Notes under the pieces: model-generated
What the model was told of the DNA's origin: nothing
What the model saw: the letters and a program-made list of their open reading frames with translations, nothing else
The model's database searches: none
Source of the DNA: Candidatus Fermentithermobacillaceae bacterium UBA3951
GTDB taxonomy: Bacteria > Bacillota > Sulfobacillia > Fermentithermobacillales > Fermentithermobacillaceae
Assembly (NCBI GenBank): GCA_002385465.1
Contig: DGDN01000117.1
Coordinates: 1-24,129, forward strand
Length of the DNA: 24,129 nucleotides
Reading direction: 5' to 3'
Translations under genes and position numbers: made by a program
In this document: positions 1 to 8,836 of the stretch, in pieces
Position numbering within the stretch: the first letter of the stretch is position 1
How the letters are laid out: each line of letters begins with the position of its first letter

Positions 1-1602
1 TGCAAAGGGTGGCAGCAGGAAGCTGCACTCAGGATGCTCATGAACAACCTTGAGGTCGCCGAGAAGCCCGACGATCTCATCGTCTACGGAGGAACGGGTA
101 AGGCTGCCCGGAATTGGGAATGCTTCGAAGCCATCGTCGCAGCCCTCAAGGATCTCGGTGACGAAGAGACCCTGCTCGTGCAGTCGGGTAAACCGGTGGC
201 GGTCTTCCCAACCCACCAGAGGGCGCCCCGAGTCCTCATCTCCAACGCAATGCTCGTGCCTGCCTGGGCCACATGGGAGAACTTCTGGGAATTAGAAGGC
301 AAGGGCCTCACCATGTACGGCCAGATGACGGCCGGCAGCTGGATATACATAGGTACCCAGGGCATCTTGCAGGGGACCTACGAGACGCTGGCTTCCCTGG
401 CAAACATGAAATTCGACGGATCCCTTAGAGGTAAACTGGTCCTAACCGCCGGACTGGGCGGAATGGGAGGGGCCCAGCCACTGGCCGTCACCATGAATGA
501 TGGTGTGGGCATTTTCGTGGAGGTGGACCGGGACAGGATTGAAAGGCGCCTTGAGACAGGATACGTGGACTGCAAGGCAAGCACGCTGGAGGAAGCCGTC
601 GCCATGGCGCGGTCGGCCCTCGCAGAAGGAAAACCCCTTTCCATTGCTGTCCCCGGTAACGCTTCCGAAACTCATCCGGCTCTCCTTGAAATGGGCATAG
701 TCCCTGACGTTGTGACAGACCAGACCTCGGCCCACGATCCGCTTGACGGGTACGTCCCCGGGGGCATGTCCTACCAAGAAGCCCTGGAGCTCAGAAAGAA
801 GGACCCGAGCACCTACGTGAAGCGTTCCATGGAATCCATGAAGAGACACTGCCAGGCCATGGTTGAGATGCAGAAGAGGGGCGCAATCGTTTTCGACTAC
901 GGCAACAACCTCCGCGGCCAGGCAAAGGCCGCCGGCTTTGAGGAGGCCTTCTCCTATCCCGGATTTGTGCCCGCTTACATTAGGCCTTTGTTCTGCGAAG
1001 GCAGGGGCCCGTTCAGGTGGGCCGCCCTTTCGGGAGATCCTGAAGACATACTAAGGACCGACCAAGTGGTCCTCGAGCTCTTCCCCGAGAACAAGTCCCT
1101 CGCCCGCTGGATAACCAAAGCCCAGAAGCATGTGAAGTGGCAAGGGCTCCCGTCCCGCGTCTGCTGGCTGGGATTGGGCGAGCGCCGGAAGTTCGGCCTC
1201 AAGATCAATGAGATGGTGAGGGACGGTACTCTTAAAGCCCCGATCGTCATAGGTCGCGACCACCTGGATACGGGCTCTGTAGCCTCTCCCTACCGCGAGA
1301 CAGAAGGCATGAGAGACGGTTCCGACGCGATCGCAGACTGGCCCATCCTGAACGCTCTTCTAAACGCGGTCTCCGGCGCCAGCTGGGTTTCCGTGCACCA
1401 CGGGGGAGGCGTGGGAATAGGGCTTTCGATCCACGCAGGCATGGTGGTTGTGGCAGACGGTTCAGATGAAGCCGCCTGGCGCCTTGAACGGGTCCTCAAC
1501 ACCGATCCCGGCACTGGAGTCGCCCGGCACGCCGACGCAGGGTACGAAACGGCTATAGAGACTGCCCGGAGACAAGGCCTTGTAATCCCTATGCTGAAGT
1601 AG
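1..1602 (+). CDS. hutU: Urocanate hydratase (urocanase), 5' end cut by the window edge
   Basis: Urocanase converts urocanate to 4-imidazolone-5-propionate in cytosolic histidine degradation, using tightly bound NAD+ as an electrophile. The frame is open from base 1 and reads CKGWQQEAALRMLMNNL, which is the usual N-terminal urocanase region, so the ATG at 34 is internal and the true start lies upstream. The visible part is 533 codons, close to the roughly 550 residues of the family, so only about 20 residues are missing. Family features seen are VYGGTGKAARNWE near the N-terminus, a glycine-rich GLGGMGGAQP nucleotide-binding stretch, and RVCWLGLGER with the conserved cysteine at 1162-1164. The HHGGGVGIG segment lies near the C-terminus. 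No other hut gene follows, so the rest of the pathway, if present, lies to the left. The identification is firm. Confidence 0.96.
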   Translation, partial: CKGWQQEAALRMLMNNLEVAEKPDDLIVYGGTGKAARNWECFEAIVAALKDLGDEETLLVQSGKPVAVFPTHQRAPRVLISNAMLVPAWATWENFWELEGKGLTMYGQMTAGSWIYIGTQGILQGTYETLASLANMKFDGSLRGKLVLTAGLGGMGGAQPLAVTMNDGVGIFVEVDRDRIERRLETGYVDCKASTLEEAVAMARSALAEGKPLSIAVPGNASETHPALLEMGIVPDVVTDQTSAHDPLDGYVPGGMSYQEALELRKKDPSTYVKRSMESMKRHCQAMVEMQKRGAIVFDYGNNLRGQAKAAGFEEAFSYPGFVPAYIRPLFCEGRGPFRWAALSGDPEDILRTDQVVLELFPENKSLARWITKAQKHVKWQGLPSRVCWLGLGERRKFGLKINEMVRDGTLKAPIVIGRDHLDTGSVASPYRETEGMRDGSDAIADWPILNALLNAVSGASWVSVHHGGGVGIGLSIHAGMVVVADGSDEAAWRLERVLNTDPGTGVARHADAGYETAIETARRQGLVIPMLK

Positions 1603-1667
1603 ATATCTTCACACCCGCGGGCCGCCGGCGAATATGATGTCTCGACTCCACGCCGAGGGGCGAGAAC

Positions 1668-2015
1668 ATGGAAGCTTTGGCGGCCTTTCCGTTTTGGGAA
1701 GACGATTCGGAGGATATCTACCTGGAGACAGGCTCGGGCTCTAGCATGGAAGAAAGCCCCCAAGAGGGGTTTTGTTTGGACAAAGTGCTCCAGTCTGTTC
1801 TCTACGGAGCGATATCCGCAGTGGCGTTCGCTTTCGGTGAACTCGCCGCCGACCCCTCGAAGGGGAGCATTGACGACCTCATGAACGACATCGCCTGGGC
1901 CGTATTCGGGGCGCTTTTCTCTGAGTTCGTAACGTGCCTAACGGGCAATGTCCTCCTTTCTGTGATCATCGTAGGCTTCGTAACCGGAATTCTTGTGGTC
2001 GTCCTCAATTCTTGA
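1668..2015 (+). CDS. Small hypothetical membrane protein
   Basis: I do not recognise this 115-residue protein. A GAGGGG Shine-Dalgarno sequence at 1655-1660 sits 7 nt before the ATG, which supports real translation. The first 35 residues are polar and acidic (WEDDSEDIYLE). Two or three hydrophobic stretches follow: about residues 42-60 (SVLYGAISAVAFAFGEL), about 75-90 (AWAVFGALFSEF), and a strong one at about 93-113 ending in GILVVVLNS. The middle is acidic and polar (DPSKGSIDDLMND). It lies 65 bp after hutU and 215 bp before the UPF0182 start, on the same strand. Cysteines occur at two places (GFCLDK and VTCLTG), but no motif is clear. It is probably an inner-membrane protein of unknown role. 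Confidence 0.6.
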   Translation: MEALAAFPFWEDDSEDIYLETGSGSSMEESPQEGFCLDKVLQSVLYGAISAVAFAFGELAADPSKGSIDDLMNDIAWAVFGALFSEFVTCLTGNVLLSVIIVGFVTGILVVVLNS

Positions 2016-2137
2016 CCCGTCCCTCATAGAGCACGCTGCTAACGGTACCTCTCAGGCAGGATATCCAACTCTTTCCTAGAAAAACGTCTATGGGTCACTC
2101 CGTGAGCCTAAAAGACACCATCCAGGGAAATCCTAGA

Positions 2138-2151
2138 TCGAGCTGGCTCGA
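2138..2151. repeat. Short perfect dyad in the leader before the UPF0182 gene
   Basis: TCGAGC-TG-GCTCGA is a 6-bp perfect inverted repeat with a 2-nt centre, about 80 bp upstream of the UPF0182 start. It could be a protein-binding operator or a small RNA hairpin. It is short enough to arise by chance. The rest of 2016-2230 shows no gene that I would trust and no clear promoter. Confidence 0.2.
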
Positions 2152-2230
2152 CTTTCCAAGGCGCGCGGAATGGGCGGCGGCTTTGATCGCGGAAGCACAA
2201 GCCGGCCCGAATCAAAGGAGGTCTTACCGC

Positions 2231-4975
2231 ATGCTGAGGCGCAACTGGTTGTGGATACTTATAGGGATAGCCCTCGCCGTCGGGATAGGAGCTACGTCCA
2301 TTGCCATTTTCTATACCGACATACTGTGGTTTGGAGAAGTCGGCTTCTTGAGCGTATTCACAACCGTGCTCTCGGCCAGGATGATAATCGGGGCTGTGGG
2401 CGGCCTCTTTTTCTTCCTAATAACTTTCCTGAGCCTGCAGGTGGTCCTCTGGAAGAGACGGAACCTCACATTAGTCGCGGGATTGGTGATGCCTGTTCCC
2501 ATCACTATTCCGCGGAATTTACGCAGGTGGACTCTCCTGCCTTCGGCCGTGATAGGGGTCCTAGGGGGAATCGCTGCCTTCAGCCAGTGGCACGTCGTGC
2601 TCGCTTACCTAAACCAAACACCTTTTGGCGTGAACGATCCCTTTTTCGGCAAAGATGTCGGCTTCTACATATTCTCTCTGCCCTTTATGAGGCTGCTCCA
2701 GCAGCACCTCTGGGTCGCCTTCCTGGCTGCCCTGGCCGTATCAGCCCTGGCCTACTTCATTTTGGGCGACATACGGCTCGGTCCCCGCAGGATCGCCGTG
2801 GAACCAAGGGCCCGGACCCATATCTCGGTGCTTTCAGCCGTCCTCTTTGCGCTCAGGGCCTGGGGTTACCAGATCAGCATTTGGGATCTCATGTACTCTC
2901 CCCGTGGGGTCGCCTACGGCGCTTCATACGTCGACATCCACGCTCAGGTACCTGCCTTTAGGGTGCTGATCTTCGCGGCGATTTTGGGCGCGCTCCTCTC
3001 GCTCTCCAGTCTCTTCTTGAGGAGCCTGCGCTTCATCGGCTACTCGGTGGTGGCGCTACTCATCCTCTCTCTGGGAGTGGGGTACGCGTATCCTGCCTTC
3101 ATGCAGAACTTCACCGTATCCCCCAACGAGCTGGCCTACGAACTACCGTTTATAGAGCACAACATAAGGTTCACCCGCCACGCCTTCGGGATTGACGATA
3201 TTGAGAGCGCCCCGTTTGCCGCGGCCAACAACATAACCCAGGCCGACCTCCAGGAAAATCAAGCGACCTTGAAAAACTTCAGGCTCTGGGACTACAGGGT
3301 CCTAAAAGACACCTACACCCAGGTCCAGGAGATCAGGATGTATTACAGGTTCAACGACGTAGATGTGGACCGCTACATGGTAGACGGAGAACTGCGATTG
3401 GCCCTCGCGTCGGCCAGAGAACTCGATATCTCGGCGCTTCCTCCCGAGGCGAACTCGTGGATCAACATCCATCTCAAATACACTCACGGGTACGGCATCG
3501 TCATGAGCCCTGCTTCCGAGGTCACGCGCGATGGAATGCCGGCGTTCTACCTCCAGGACATACCGCCCAGGCCTTCGACCGACATAACCGTCACGAGGCC
3601 GGAGATCTATTTCGGAGAGCTCACCAACCACTATATCATCGTAAACACCAAGGAACCCGAATTTGACTACCCCAGGGCCGAAACGGAAACCCCAGAACCT
3701 ACGTTCTACCAGGGGAAGGCCGGAATACCCTTGGGGGGCTTTCTAAGACGGCTTGCCTTCATGCTCCGCTTCCGCGACTACCAAATATTAGTGTCGGGCG
3801 CCTTGACACCGGAATCCAGAGTGGTCATGAAGCGAAACATCATGGAAAGGGTGCGGGCCATAGCGCCGTTTTTCATGTACGACCAAGACCCCTACATTGT
3901 GACGGCCGACGGGAAGCTCTACTGGATGCTCGACGCCTACACCGTCTCCGCCAACTACCCTTACAGCCAGCCTGACCCGGTGGTGGGGGTGAACTACATC
4001 CGGAATTCGGTAAAAGTCGTGATAGACGCGTACGACGGCACGATCACGTTCTACCAGGCCGACTCGGAAGACCCGATCATCATGACCTACGCCAAGATCT
4101 TTCCCGACCTCCTGAGCCCCATCTCGGAAATGCCGGATTCCCTCAAGGCCCACATCCGCTATCCCGAGGACATCTTCAGGATCCAGTCCAGGGCCCTGCT
4201 CACGTACCACATGACCGACCCCAACGTCTACTACAACAAAGAGGACTACTGGGAACTGCCGCGGGAGATCTACGGAGCCAACGAGACGATAGTTATGACG
4301 CCGTATTACATTGTGCTGGACGTCCCCGGCCAAGAGGAACCCGAGTACATGCTCATGACCGCCTTCACCCCAAGGGGAAAGCCCAACATGACAGCTTGGT
4401 TGGGAATAAGGTGCAACTACGAAGACTATGGAAAGGCCACGTTGTACGCGGTACCTAAAGACATGCTGGTACCCGGCCCAATGCAGGTGGAATCGCTTTT
4501 TTCTCAGAATCCTCAGGTCGCGGCGAACATTACCCTATGGAGCCAGCGCGGTTCCCAGGTTATACGCGGGAACCTGCTTACGTACCCCGTAGGCGACTCG
4601 CTCCTATATATGGAGCCTTTGTACCTTCAGGCCGAAACGGTGAGGATCCCAGAACTCAAGCTTGTGCTTATGTACTACGGCGGCAGGGTCGTCATGGGAA
4701 CCTCTGTGGCCGATGCACTGTCTCAACTGTTTGGGGAAGGCCTACCGCTTGAGCCTCCCGGCGGCGCCGAACCCGGAGAGAGGCCTACGGACTTGGAGGG
4801 CTTAATCGCGAGGGCCAACGCCCTGTGGCAAGAGGCTCAAGAAGCACTTCGGGCAGGGAACTGGGCCGGATACGGAGCAGCCATTGAGGAACTGGGACGT
4901 GTGCTCCGGGAGCTGTCATCTCTAACCGGCGCAGAGGTGCCAGAGCCGGAGGCGATAGTGCCTGAGGCGTCATGA
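2231..4975 (+). CDS. UPF0182 family large membrane protein
   Basis: This 914-residue protein matches the UPF0182 family (COG1615), whose biochemical role is not established. I place the start at ATG 2231 because AAAGGAGGT (2214-2222) lies 8 nt upstream, and because MLRRNWLWILIGIALAVGIG begins with the family's first membrane segment. The frame is open further upstream, from an ATG at 2090, but that one has no SD. About seven membrane helices fill the first 330 residues: roughly 6-28, 48-73, 114-135, 175-200, 222-245, 268-290 and 298-320. A large soluble region of about 500 residues follows, probably outside the membrane, with family-like stretches such as NELAYELPFIEHNIRFTRHAFG. The C-terminal 60 residues (ANALWQEAQEALRAGNWAGYG) look like the helical tail typical of the family. 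The length is normal. It stands alone, with a promoter-like sequence after it for asnS. Confidence 0.9.
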   Translation: MLRRNWLWILIGIALAVGIGATSIAIFYTDILWFGEVGFLSVFTTVLSARMIIGAVGGLFFFLITFLSLQVVLWKRRNLTLVAGLVMPVPITIPRNLRRWTLLPSAVIGVLGGIAAFSQWHVVLAYLNQTPFGVNDPFFGKDVGFYIFSLPFMRLLQQHLWVAFLAALAVSALAYFILGDIRLGPRRIAVEPRARTHISVLSAVLFALRAWGYQISIWDLMYSPRGVAYGASYVDIHAQVPAFRVLIFAAILGALLSLSSLFLRSLRFIGYSVVALLILSLGVGYAYPAFMQNFTVSPNELAYELPFIEHNIRFTRHAFGIDDIESAPFAAANNITQADLQENQATLKNFRLWDYRVLKDTYTQVQEIRMYYRFNDVDVDRYMVDGELRLALASARELDISALPPEANSWINIHLKYTHGYGIVMSPASEVTRDGMPAFYLQDIPPRPSTDITVTRPEIYFGELTNHYIIVNTKEPEFDYPRAETETPEPTFYQGKAGIPLGGFLRRLAFMLRFRDYQILVSGALTPESRVVMKRNIMERVRAIAPFFMYDQDPYIVTADGKLYWMLDAYTVSANYPYSQPDPVVGVNYIRNSVKVVIDAYDGTITFYQADSEDPIIMTYAKIFPDLLSPISEMPDSLKAHIRYPEDIFRIQSRALLTYHMTDPNVYYNKEDYWELPREIYGANETIVMTPYYIVLDVPGQEEPEYMLMTAFTPRGKPNMTAWLGIRCNYEDYGKATLYAVPKDMLVPGPMQVESLFSQNPQVAANITLWSQRGSQVIRGNLLTYPVGDSLLYMEPLYLQAETVRIPELKLVLMYYGGRVVMGTSVADALSQLFGEGLPLEPPGGAEPGERPTDLEGLIARANALWQEAQEALRAGNWAGYGAAIEELGRVLRELSSLTGAEVPEPEAIVPEAS

Positions 4976-4986
4976 GGCGCCATTCC

Positions 4987-5015
4987 TTGACACTCAGGAT
5001 AACCTCTGCAACTAT
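4987..5015 (+). promoter_or_regulatory. Possible sigma-A promoter for asnS
   Basis: A perfect -35 hexamer TTGACA (4987-4992) is followed after 17 nt by AACTAT (5010-5015), a weak -10. Transcription would start near 5022, giving a leader of about 78 nt for asnS that contains the hairpin at 5059-5077. The -35 and the spacing are good; the -10 matches at only 3 of 6 positions, so this is a moderate prediction. Confidence 0.4.
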
Positions 5016-5058
5016 CGATATTAGTGAATACGTCTGGGCAAGAAGTGAGCGCCTGAGG

Positions 5059-5077
5059 CCCCGGATGCTCTCCGGGG
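5059..5077 (+). other. Perfect hairpin in the asnS leader
   Basis: CCCCGGA-TGCTC-TCCGGGG forms a 7-bp perfect stem with a 5-nt loop. It lies 10 nt before the SD of asnS (GGAGGG, 5088-5093). No U-run follows, so it is not a normal intrinsic terminator. It may stabilise or modulate translation of the asnS mRNA. The 124-nt gap contains no recognisable T-box element, the usual Bacillota control of aminoacyl-tRNA synthetase genes. Confidence 0.45.
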
Positions 5078-5099
5078 AAGTTGGCTTGGAGGGAAAAAG

Positions 5100-6413
5100 A
5101 TGTCGGAACAAATTGAAGCCACTTATACCACAGTATCGGCAGTGAAAAACCTTGAGGGAAAGCTGGCCCGCCTGGAGGGCTGGCTTTACAACAAGCGCTC
5201 TTCAGGCAAGATCCTCTTTTTGATCCTCCGCGACGGGACAGGCGTCATCCAGTGCGTTGCCACCAAGAACGAGCTTGGCGATGACCTTTTCAAAAGGCTG
5301 GACGGGCTCAACCAGGAATCGTCGCTCATCGTCGAAGGCACTGTCCACAAAGACAGCCGCGCCCCGGGCGGGTACGAAATCCAGGTTAGAAGCTGCCGGA
5401 TCGTTTCGGAAGCTTGGCCCGATTACCCTATAGCCCTCAAAGAACACGGGCCCGAGTTCCTCTTGGACCATAGACACCTTTGGATAAGGACTCCTACACA
5501 ACGGGCCATTTTGACGGTAAGGGCAGAGGTCATGCGCTCCTTGAGGGAGTTTCTCGACAGCGAAGGATTTGTCGAGGTAAGCGCGCCCATTCTCACGCCT
5601 TCTGCTTGCGAAGGGACCTCGACTCTTTTCTCCACGCCGTACTTCGGTGAAACGGCATACCTTTCCCAGAGCGGGCAGCTCTATAACGAGGCCGCCATCA
5701 TGGCCTTGGGCAAGGTGTACTGCTTTGGCCCCACCTTCCGGGCGGAGAAGTCCAAGACCAGGCGTCACCTTACCGAGTTCTGGATGCTGGAACCTGAAGC
5801 CGCGTTCATGACGTTTGAGGAGCTGTTGAACCTTGAGGAGCGAATGGTCGCCTTCGTAATCCGCCGGGTGCTCGATAGGTGCGCCAAAGAGCTGGAGGAG
5901 GTAGGCAGGAATCCTTCGGACCTTGAAGACATAGTGCCTCCTTTCCCGAGGATGACATACGACGATGCGGTGAAACTCCTCAACGAAAACGGCTTCGAGT
6001 TCGAGTGGGGAGACGATTTCGGCGCGCCCCATGAGACGTTCCTCGCAAGCCAGAACCACCGCCCCTTGTTTGTCACCGGCTACCCCACCAAGGCAAAGGC
6101 TTTTTACATGGAACCCCATCCGGAAAGGCCCGAGATTGTGTTGGCATCGGACCTCCTGGCGCCCGAAGGCTACGGAGAGATCATTGGAGGAAGCCAGAGG
6201 ATCCACGATCACGATCTCTTGCTAGAGCGCATAAAGGAACACAACCTGCCCTTAGAGGCATACGACTGGTATCTTGACCTCAGGAAGTTCGGGACGGTAC
6301 CCCACAGCGGCTTTGGGCTGGGCATTGAGAGGTTCGTGGCCTGGATATGCCGCCTCGACCACCTGCGCGAAGCCTCACCGTTCCCAAGGATGATAAACAG
6401 GATAAGTCCCTAG
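5100..6413 (+). CDS. asnS: Asparaginyl-tRNA synthetase
   Basis: This class IIb enzyme charges tRNA-Asn with asparagine in the cytosol using ATP. The 437-residue length fits bacterial AsnRS. The N-terminal OB-fold anticodon-binding domain covers about residues 15-105 (LARLEGWLYNKRSSGKILFLILRDG). The class II catalytic core follows, with motif 2 at FRAEKSKTRRHLTEFWMLEPE and motif 3 near the end at GFGLGIERFVAWI. The assignment to AsnRS over AspRS rests on overall similarity (LSQSGQLYNEAAIMALGKVYCFGPTFRAE) and the short length, since bacterial AspRS carries an extra insertion domain. GGAGGG at 5088-5093 lies 6 nt before the ATG. The TTG start of the RodZ-like gene is 29 nt downstream, so the two may be co-transcribed. 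Confidence 0.95.
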   Translation: MSEQIEATYTTVSAVKNLEGKLARLEGWLYNKRSSGKILFLILRDGTGVIQCVATKNELGDDLFKRLDGLNQESSLIVEGTVHKDSRAPGGYEIQVRSCRIVSEAWPDYPIALKEHGPEFLLDHRHLWIRTPTQRAILTVRAEVMRSLREFLDSEGFVEVSAPILTPSACEGTSTLFSTPYFGETAYLSQSGQLYNEAAIMALGKVYCFGPTFRAEKSKTRRHLTEFWMLEPEAAFMTFEELLNLEERMVAFVIRRVLDRCAKELEEVGRNPSDLEDIVPPFPRMTYDDAVKLLNENGFEFEWGDDFGAPHETFLASQNHRPLFVTGYPTKAKAFYMEPHPERPEIVLASDLLAPEGYGEIIGGSQRIHDHDLLLERIKEHNLPLEAYDWYLDLRKFGTVPHSGFGLGIERFVAWICRLDHLREASPFPRMINRISP

Positions 6414-6442
6414 GCGTAAGTGAGAAACAGGGGGTGCGTGAC

Positions 6443-7465
6443 TTGTCTCACGGCGGTGAAAGAAAAAAAGAGAGACTTAAGGAACTGGGGTCGCGTGTTC
6501 GAAAAAGACGCGAAGAACTCGGTCTCACCATAGAACAGGTATCCGAGAAAACGAAGATACGTTCAAGGTACCTCATCGCCGTAGAAGAGGGTGACGATTC
6601 TATTTCACCCGGCCGGACGTACTTCCGCGCCTTCCTGAAAACCTATGCTTCTTTTCTGGGACTGGACGGCTCGGCCCTATCTGCCGAATACCAGGATATT
6701 TTGGCTCAAGCCGAGAGCGCGCAATCCGGGAGGACGAGGGATGCAAGGCCCGAACCGGAGGAGGGACGCAGGCCACAGCCACAGCCGGTTACGAAGACGG
6801 CGCCGAGCGCAGGAGCAGGCCCTTCGCCTGCCTCCGAGAGCGCTTCGCCTCCGGTCCCGACCGCCCCCGCATCTCCCGCTCCCAGGCCACACGCGGCCCG
6901 TCCCAGGCGCCGCACATCGGGGGAGAGACGCCGTAGAGGTGGCGCAGGCTGGGTGCTTCTCGTCCTCGTAGCGCTCGTGGCCGCCACATACTACTTGGTG
7001 ACGGTGAGACCGGCCTTCCTCTTTGGACCCGGGACCGAAACCGGCCCAACAGGAGGAGTGCCCGTCACAAGTCCGGGTAACGATCCCGTCGAGGAGCCCG
7101 ATCTGCCCGGGCCGGGAGACGAGTCTCCGCCCGAGCCTCCGGCTCCGGTAATAACCAGGGAAGACCCGAATGACGAGAAGACCGTATGGTCCATTGACCG
7201 GACGCCCATTGAGCTGACGCTCAAGATGCACGAGGAGAGCGACTCTTACTGCTGGGTCAGTGTCTATACGGATGGAAAACACTCCTTTGAGAGGACACTT
7301 ACGCCCGGTGAGGTCGTGGACCTCACGGCAGATTCGGAGATTACCATACGGGCGGGAAAACCCTGGGTGATGGATATCATCCTGAACGGACAGGAGATGG
7401 GACCCGGAGGCGAATTCGGACCCGTAAAGGACCTGGTTTTCCGAGTAGCGGTCACCGCCGAATAA
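6443..7465 (+). CDS. RodZ/YmfM-like transmembrane HTH protein with DUF4115 domain
   Basis: RodZ-type proteins link the MreB cytoskeleton to the cell envelope; in Bacillota the member is YmfM. A cytosolic Cro/C1-type HTH domain occupies about residues 12-75 (LGSRVRKRREELGLTIEQVS, then a family-like FRAFLKTYASFLGLD). A Pro/Ala/Ser-rich linker runs to about 155, an Arg-rich stretch leads to one membrane helix at about 169-188, and a second Pro/Gly-rich linker leads to a DUF4115 beta domain at about 255-335. I prefer TTG 6443 as the start because AGGGGGTG (6429-6436) is 6 nt upstream; GTG 6434 is an alternative. An earlier ATG at 6347 lies inside asnS and would add a frame-shadow peptide. The 340-residue product has a complete RodZ layout. 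In many relatives this gene lies next to rimO, pgsA and cinA; here it is about 7 kb away. Confidence 0.85.
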   Translation: MSHGGERKKERLKELGSRVRKRREELGLTIEQVSEKTKIRSRYLIAVEEGDDSISPGRTYFRAFLKTYASFLGLDGSALSAEYQDILAQAESAQSGRTRDARPEPEEGRRPQPQPVTKTAPSAGAGPSPASESASPPVPTAPASPAPRPHAARPRRRTSGERRRRGGAGWVLLVLVALVAATYYLVTVRPAFLFGPGTETGPTGGVPVTSPGNDPVEEPDLPGPGDESPPEPPAPVITREDPNDEKTVWSIDRTPIELTLKMHEESDSYCWVSVYTDGKHSFERTLTPGEVVDLTADSEITIRAGKPWVMDIILNGQEMGPGGEFGPVKDLVFRVAVTAE

Positions 7466-7563
7466 TCTACCGGGCAGGGCGCTTACCTTTCATAGGCCGG
7501 GAGATCTCTGAGTAGTATCTCTAGTAGCCTTATCTCGCAGCATGGCCTAGAGGGAGTGCCCGG

Positions 7564-8835
7564 ATGACAAGAGATCTTCCAAGGCGCCTGTGGGGCTTGC
7601 GACCGAGAGTCCCTAGAGTGGCCCCGGTTCTCGTAGGAAGCCTCGCGCTTTTCGGTCTGTCGGTCCTTTTTGCCCTGGTCTCCGTATTCTACCCGCTTCT
7701 TCCTTTGGGCGGCGCTACCCGGTGGACATTTGCGCCCCGTGCCCTTGCCGGCCCCCGAGAGAAGCCCGGGCCTCCGGCAGTCACATGCCACGCGGCAATC
7801 CTCATGGAGTGGCAAACGGGGACCATCCTTTTCGAGAAAAACGGTTTCGTCCGCATGCATCCGGCCAGCATAACCAAGATGATGACTGCCCTTTTGGCCC
7901 TCGAAAACGGACGCTTGGAAGACCTGGTTACGGTGAGTGAAGAAGCCGCCCTCCAGGTAGGGTCGAGCATGTATCTCAAGAAAGGAGATGTCTACACCCT
8001 TGAGGACCTGCTCTACGGACTTATGCTAAGTTCAGGAAACGACGCCGCTTGGGCGATCGCCGAGCACATAGGTGGTACTGCTCAGGCGTTTTTCGAGATG
8101 ATGAACGAGCGGGCCAGGAGTATTGGCGCCATCAACACCCAGTTTCAAAACCCGCATGGCCTCACCGATCCGAATCACTACACGACCGCCTTTGACCTTG
8201 CGCTTATCGCCAGGACCTGCCTGAGGCACCCGTACTTCAGGCACCTTGTGGCGACCCGAGAAAAAGACGTGATCGACGCCAGCGGGCAGGTAAAATCCCA
8301 ACTGGCAAACACCAACAGGCTCCTCTGGCTCTACCTTGGTGCGGATGGCGTCAAGACGGGCACAACCGAATCGGCAGGTCAGTGCCTGGTGGCATCGGCA
8401 ACCCGCGATGACACGAGGCTCCTTTCTGTCGTTCTCGCAAGCCACGACAGGTGGGCTGATTCTGCGGCCCTCCTTGACTACGGGTTCAACAACTTCAGGG
8501 TGGCGCGCTTGGCGCAGGCAGGAGAGACCCTGCTTGAGCTGCCCTGCAAAGGGGCGATCCAGAAGAAAGTGCCTGTAATCGCGAAGACCGACCTCCTGTG
8601 TTGCGTGCCCCGAGACTCAACGGGGCTGGACTTACGCTTTGAGTTGCCGGAGAAGGTCGGCCCTTGCCGCGGCGGCACCGTGATCGGTAGGGCAATAGTG
8701 TTCCTAGGAAAGGACGTGGTGGGGAGGGCCGACCTCGCGACAGGCGCCTGGGTGCTCCCCAAAACCCCGGCATCCCTCATGGCGAGAGCGGCATTGTGGC
8801 TTGCCCGCCGCGCCGTGCGCATGAAGGTGTTCTAG
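7564..8835 (+). CDS. D-alanyl-D-alanine carboxypeptidase (DacF/PBP5 type)
   Basis: These serine peptidases trim the terminal D-Ala from peptidoglycan pentapeptides outside the membrane and so limit cross-linking. The three penicillin-binding motifs are all present and in order: SITK at residues 102-105 (catalytic Ser and Lys), SGN at 157-159, and KTG at 264-266. A hydrophobic segment at about 21-47 acts as signal peptide or anchor. The region after about residue 310 fits the C-terminal PBP5 domain that positions the enzyme, and ARAALWLARRAVRMKVF at the end resembles its amphipathic membrane-binding helix. A GAGGGAG SD lies about 8 nt before the ATG. The 423-residue length is normal. The symbol dacF is plausible, but dacA/dacB paralogues cannot be excluded. 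The next gene converges on it with a 1-nt gap. Confidence 0.93.
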   Translation: MTRDLPRRLWGLRPRVPRVAPVLVGSLALFGLSVLFALVSVFYPLLPLGGATRWTFAPRALAGPREKPGPPAVTCHAAILMEWQTGTILFEKNGFVRMHPASITKMMTALLALENGRLEDLVTVSEEAALQVGSSMYLKKGDVYTLEDLLYGLMLSSGNDAAWAIAEHIGGTAQAFFEMMNERARSIGAINTQFQNPHGLTDPNHYTTAFDLALIARTCLRHPYFRHLVATREKDVIDASGQVKSQLANTNRLLWLYLGADGVKTGTTESAGQCLVASATRDDTRLLSVVLASHDRWADSAALLDYGFNNFRVARLAQAGETLLELPCKGAIQKKVPVIAKTDLLCCVPRDSTGLDLRFELPEKVGPCRGGTVIGRAIVFLGKDVVGRADLATGAWVLPKTPASLMARAALWLARRAVRMKVF

Positions 8836-8836
8836 C

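Noticed and set aside
2090..2230. In-frame N-terminal extension of the UPF0182 gene to an ATG at 2090
   Set aside because: There is no SD at 2090, the extra 47 residues do not look like the family, and AAAGGAGGT before 2231 marks a much better start.
4976..5099. T-box riboswitch before asnS
   Set aside because: The gap is only 124 nt and the conserved T-box core sequence is absent.
5202..6212. Long open frame (336 codons) on the minus strand opposite asnS
   Set aside because: It mirrors the coding frame of asnS, has no SD or domain, and is expected in GC-rich coding DNA.
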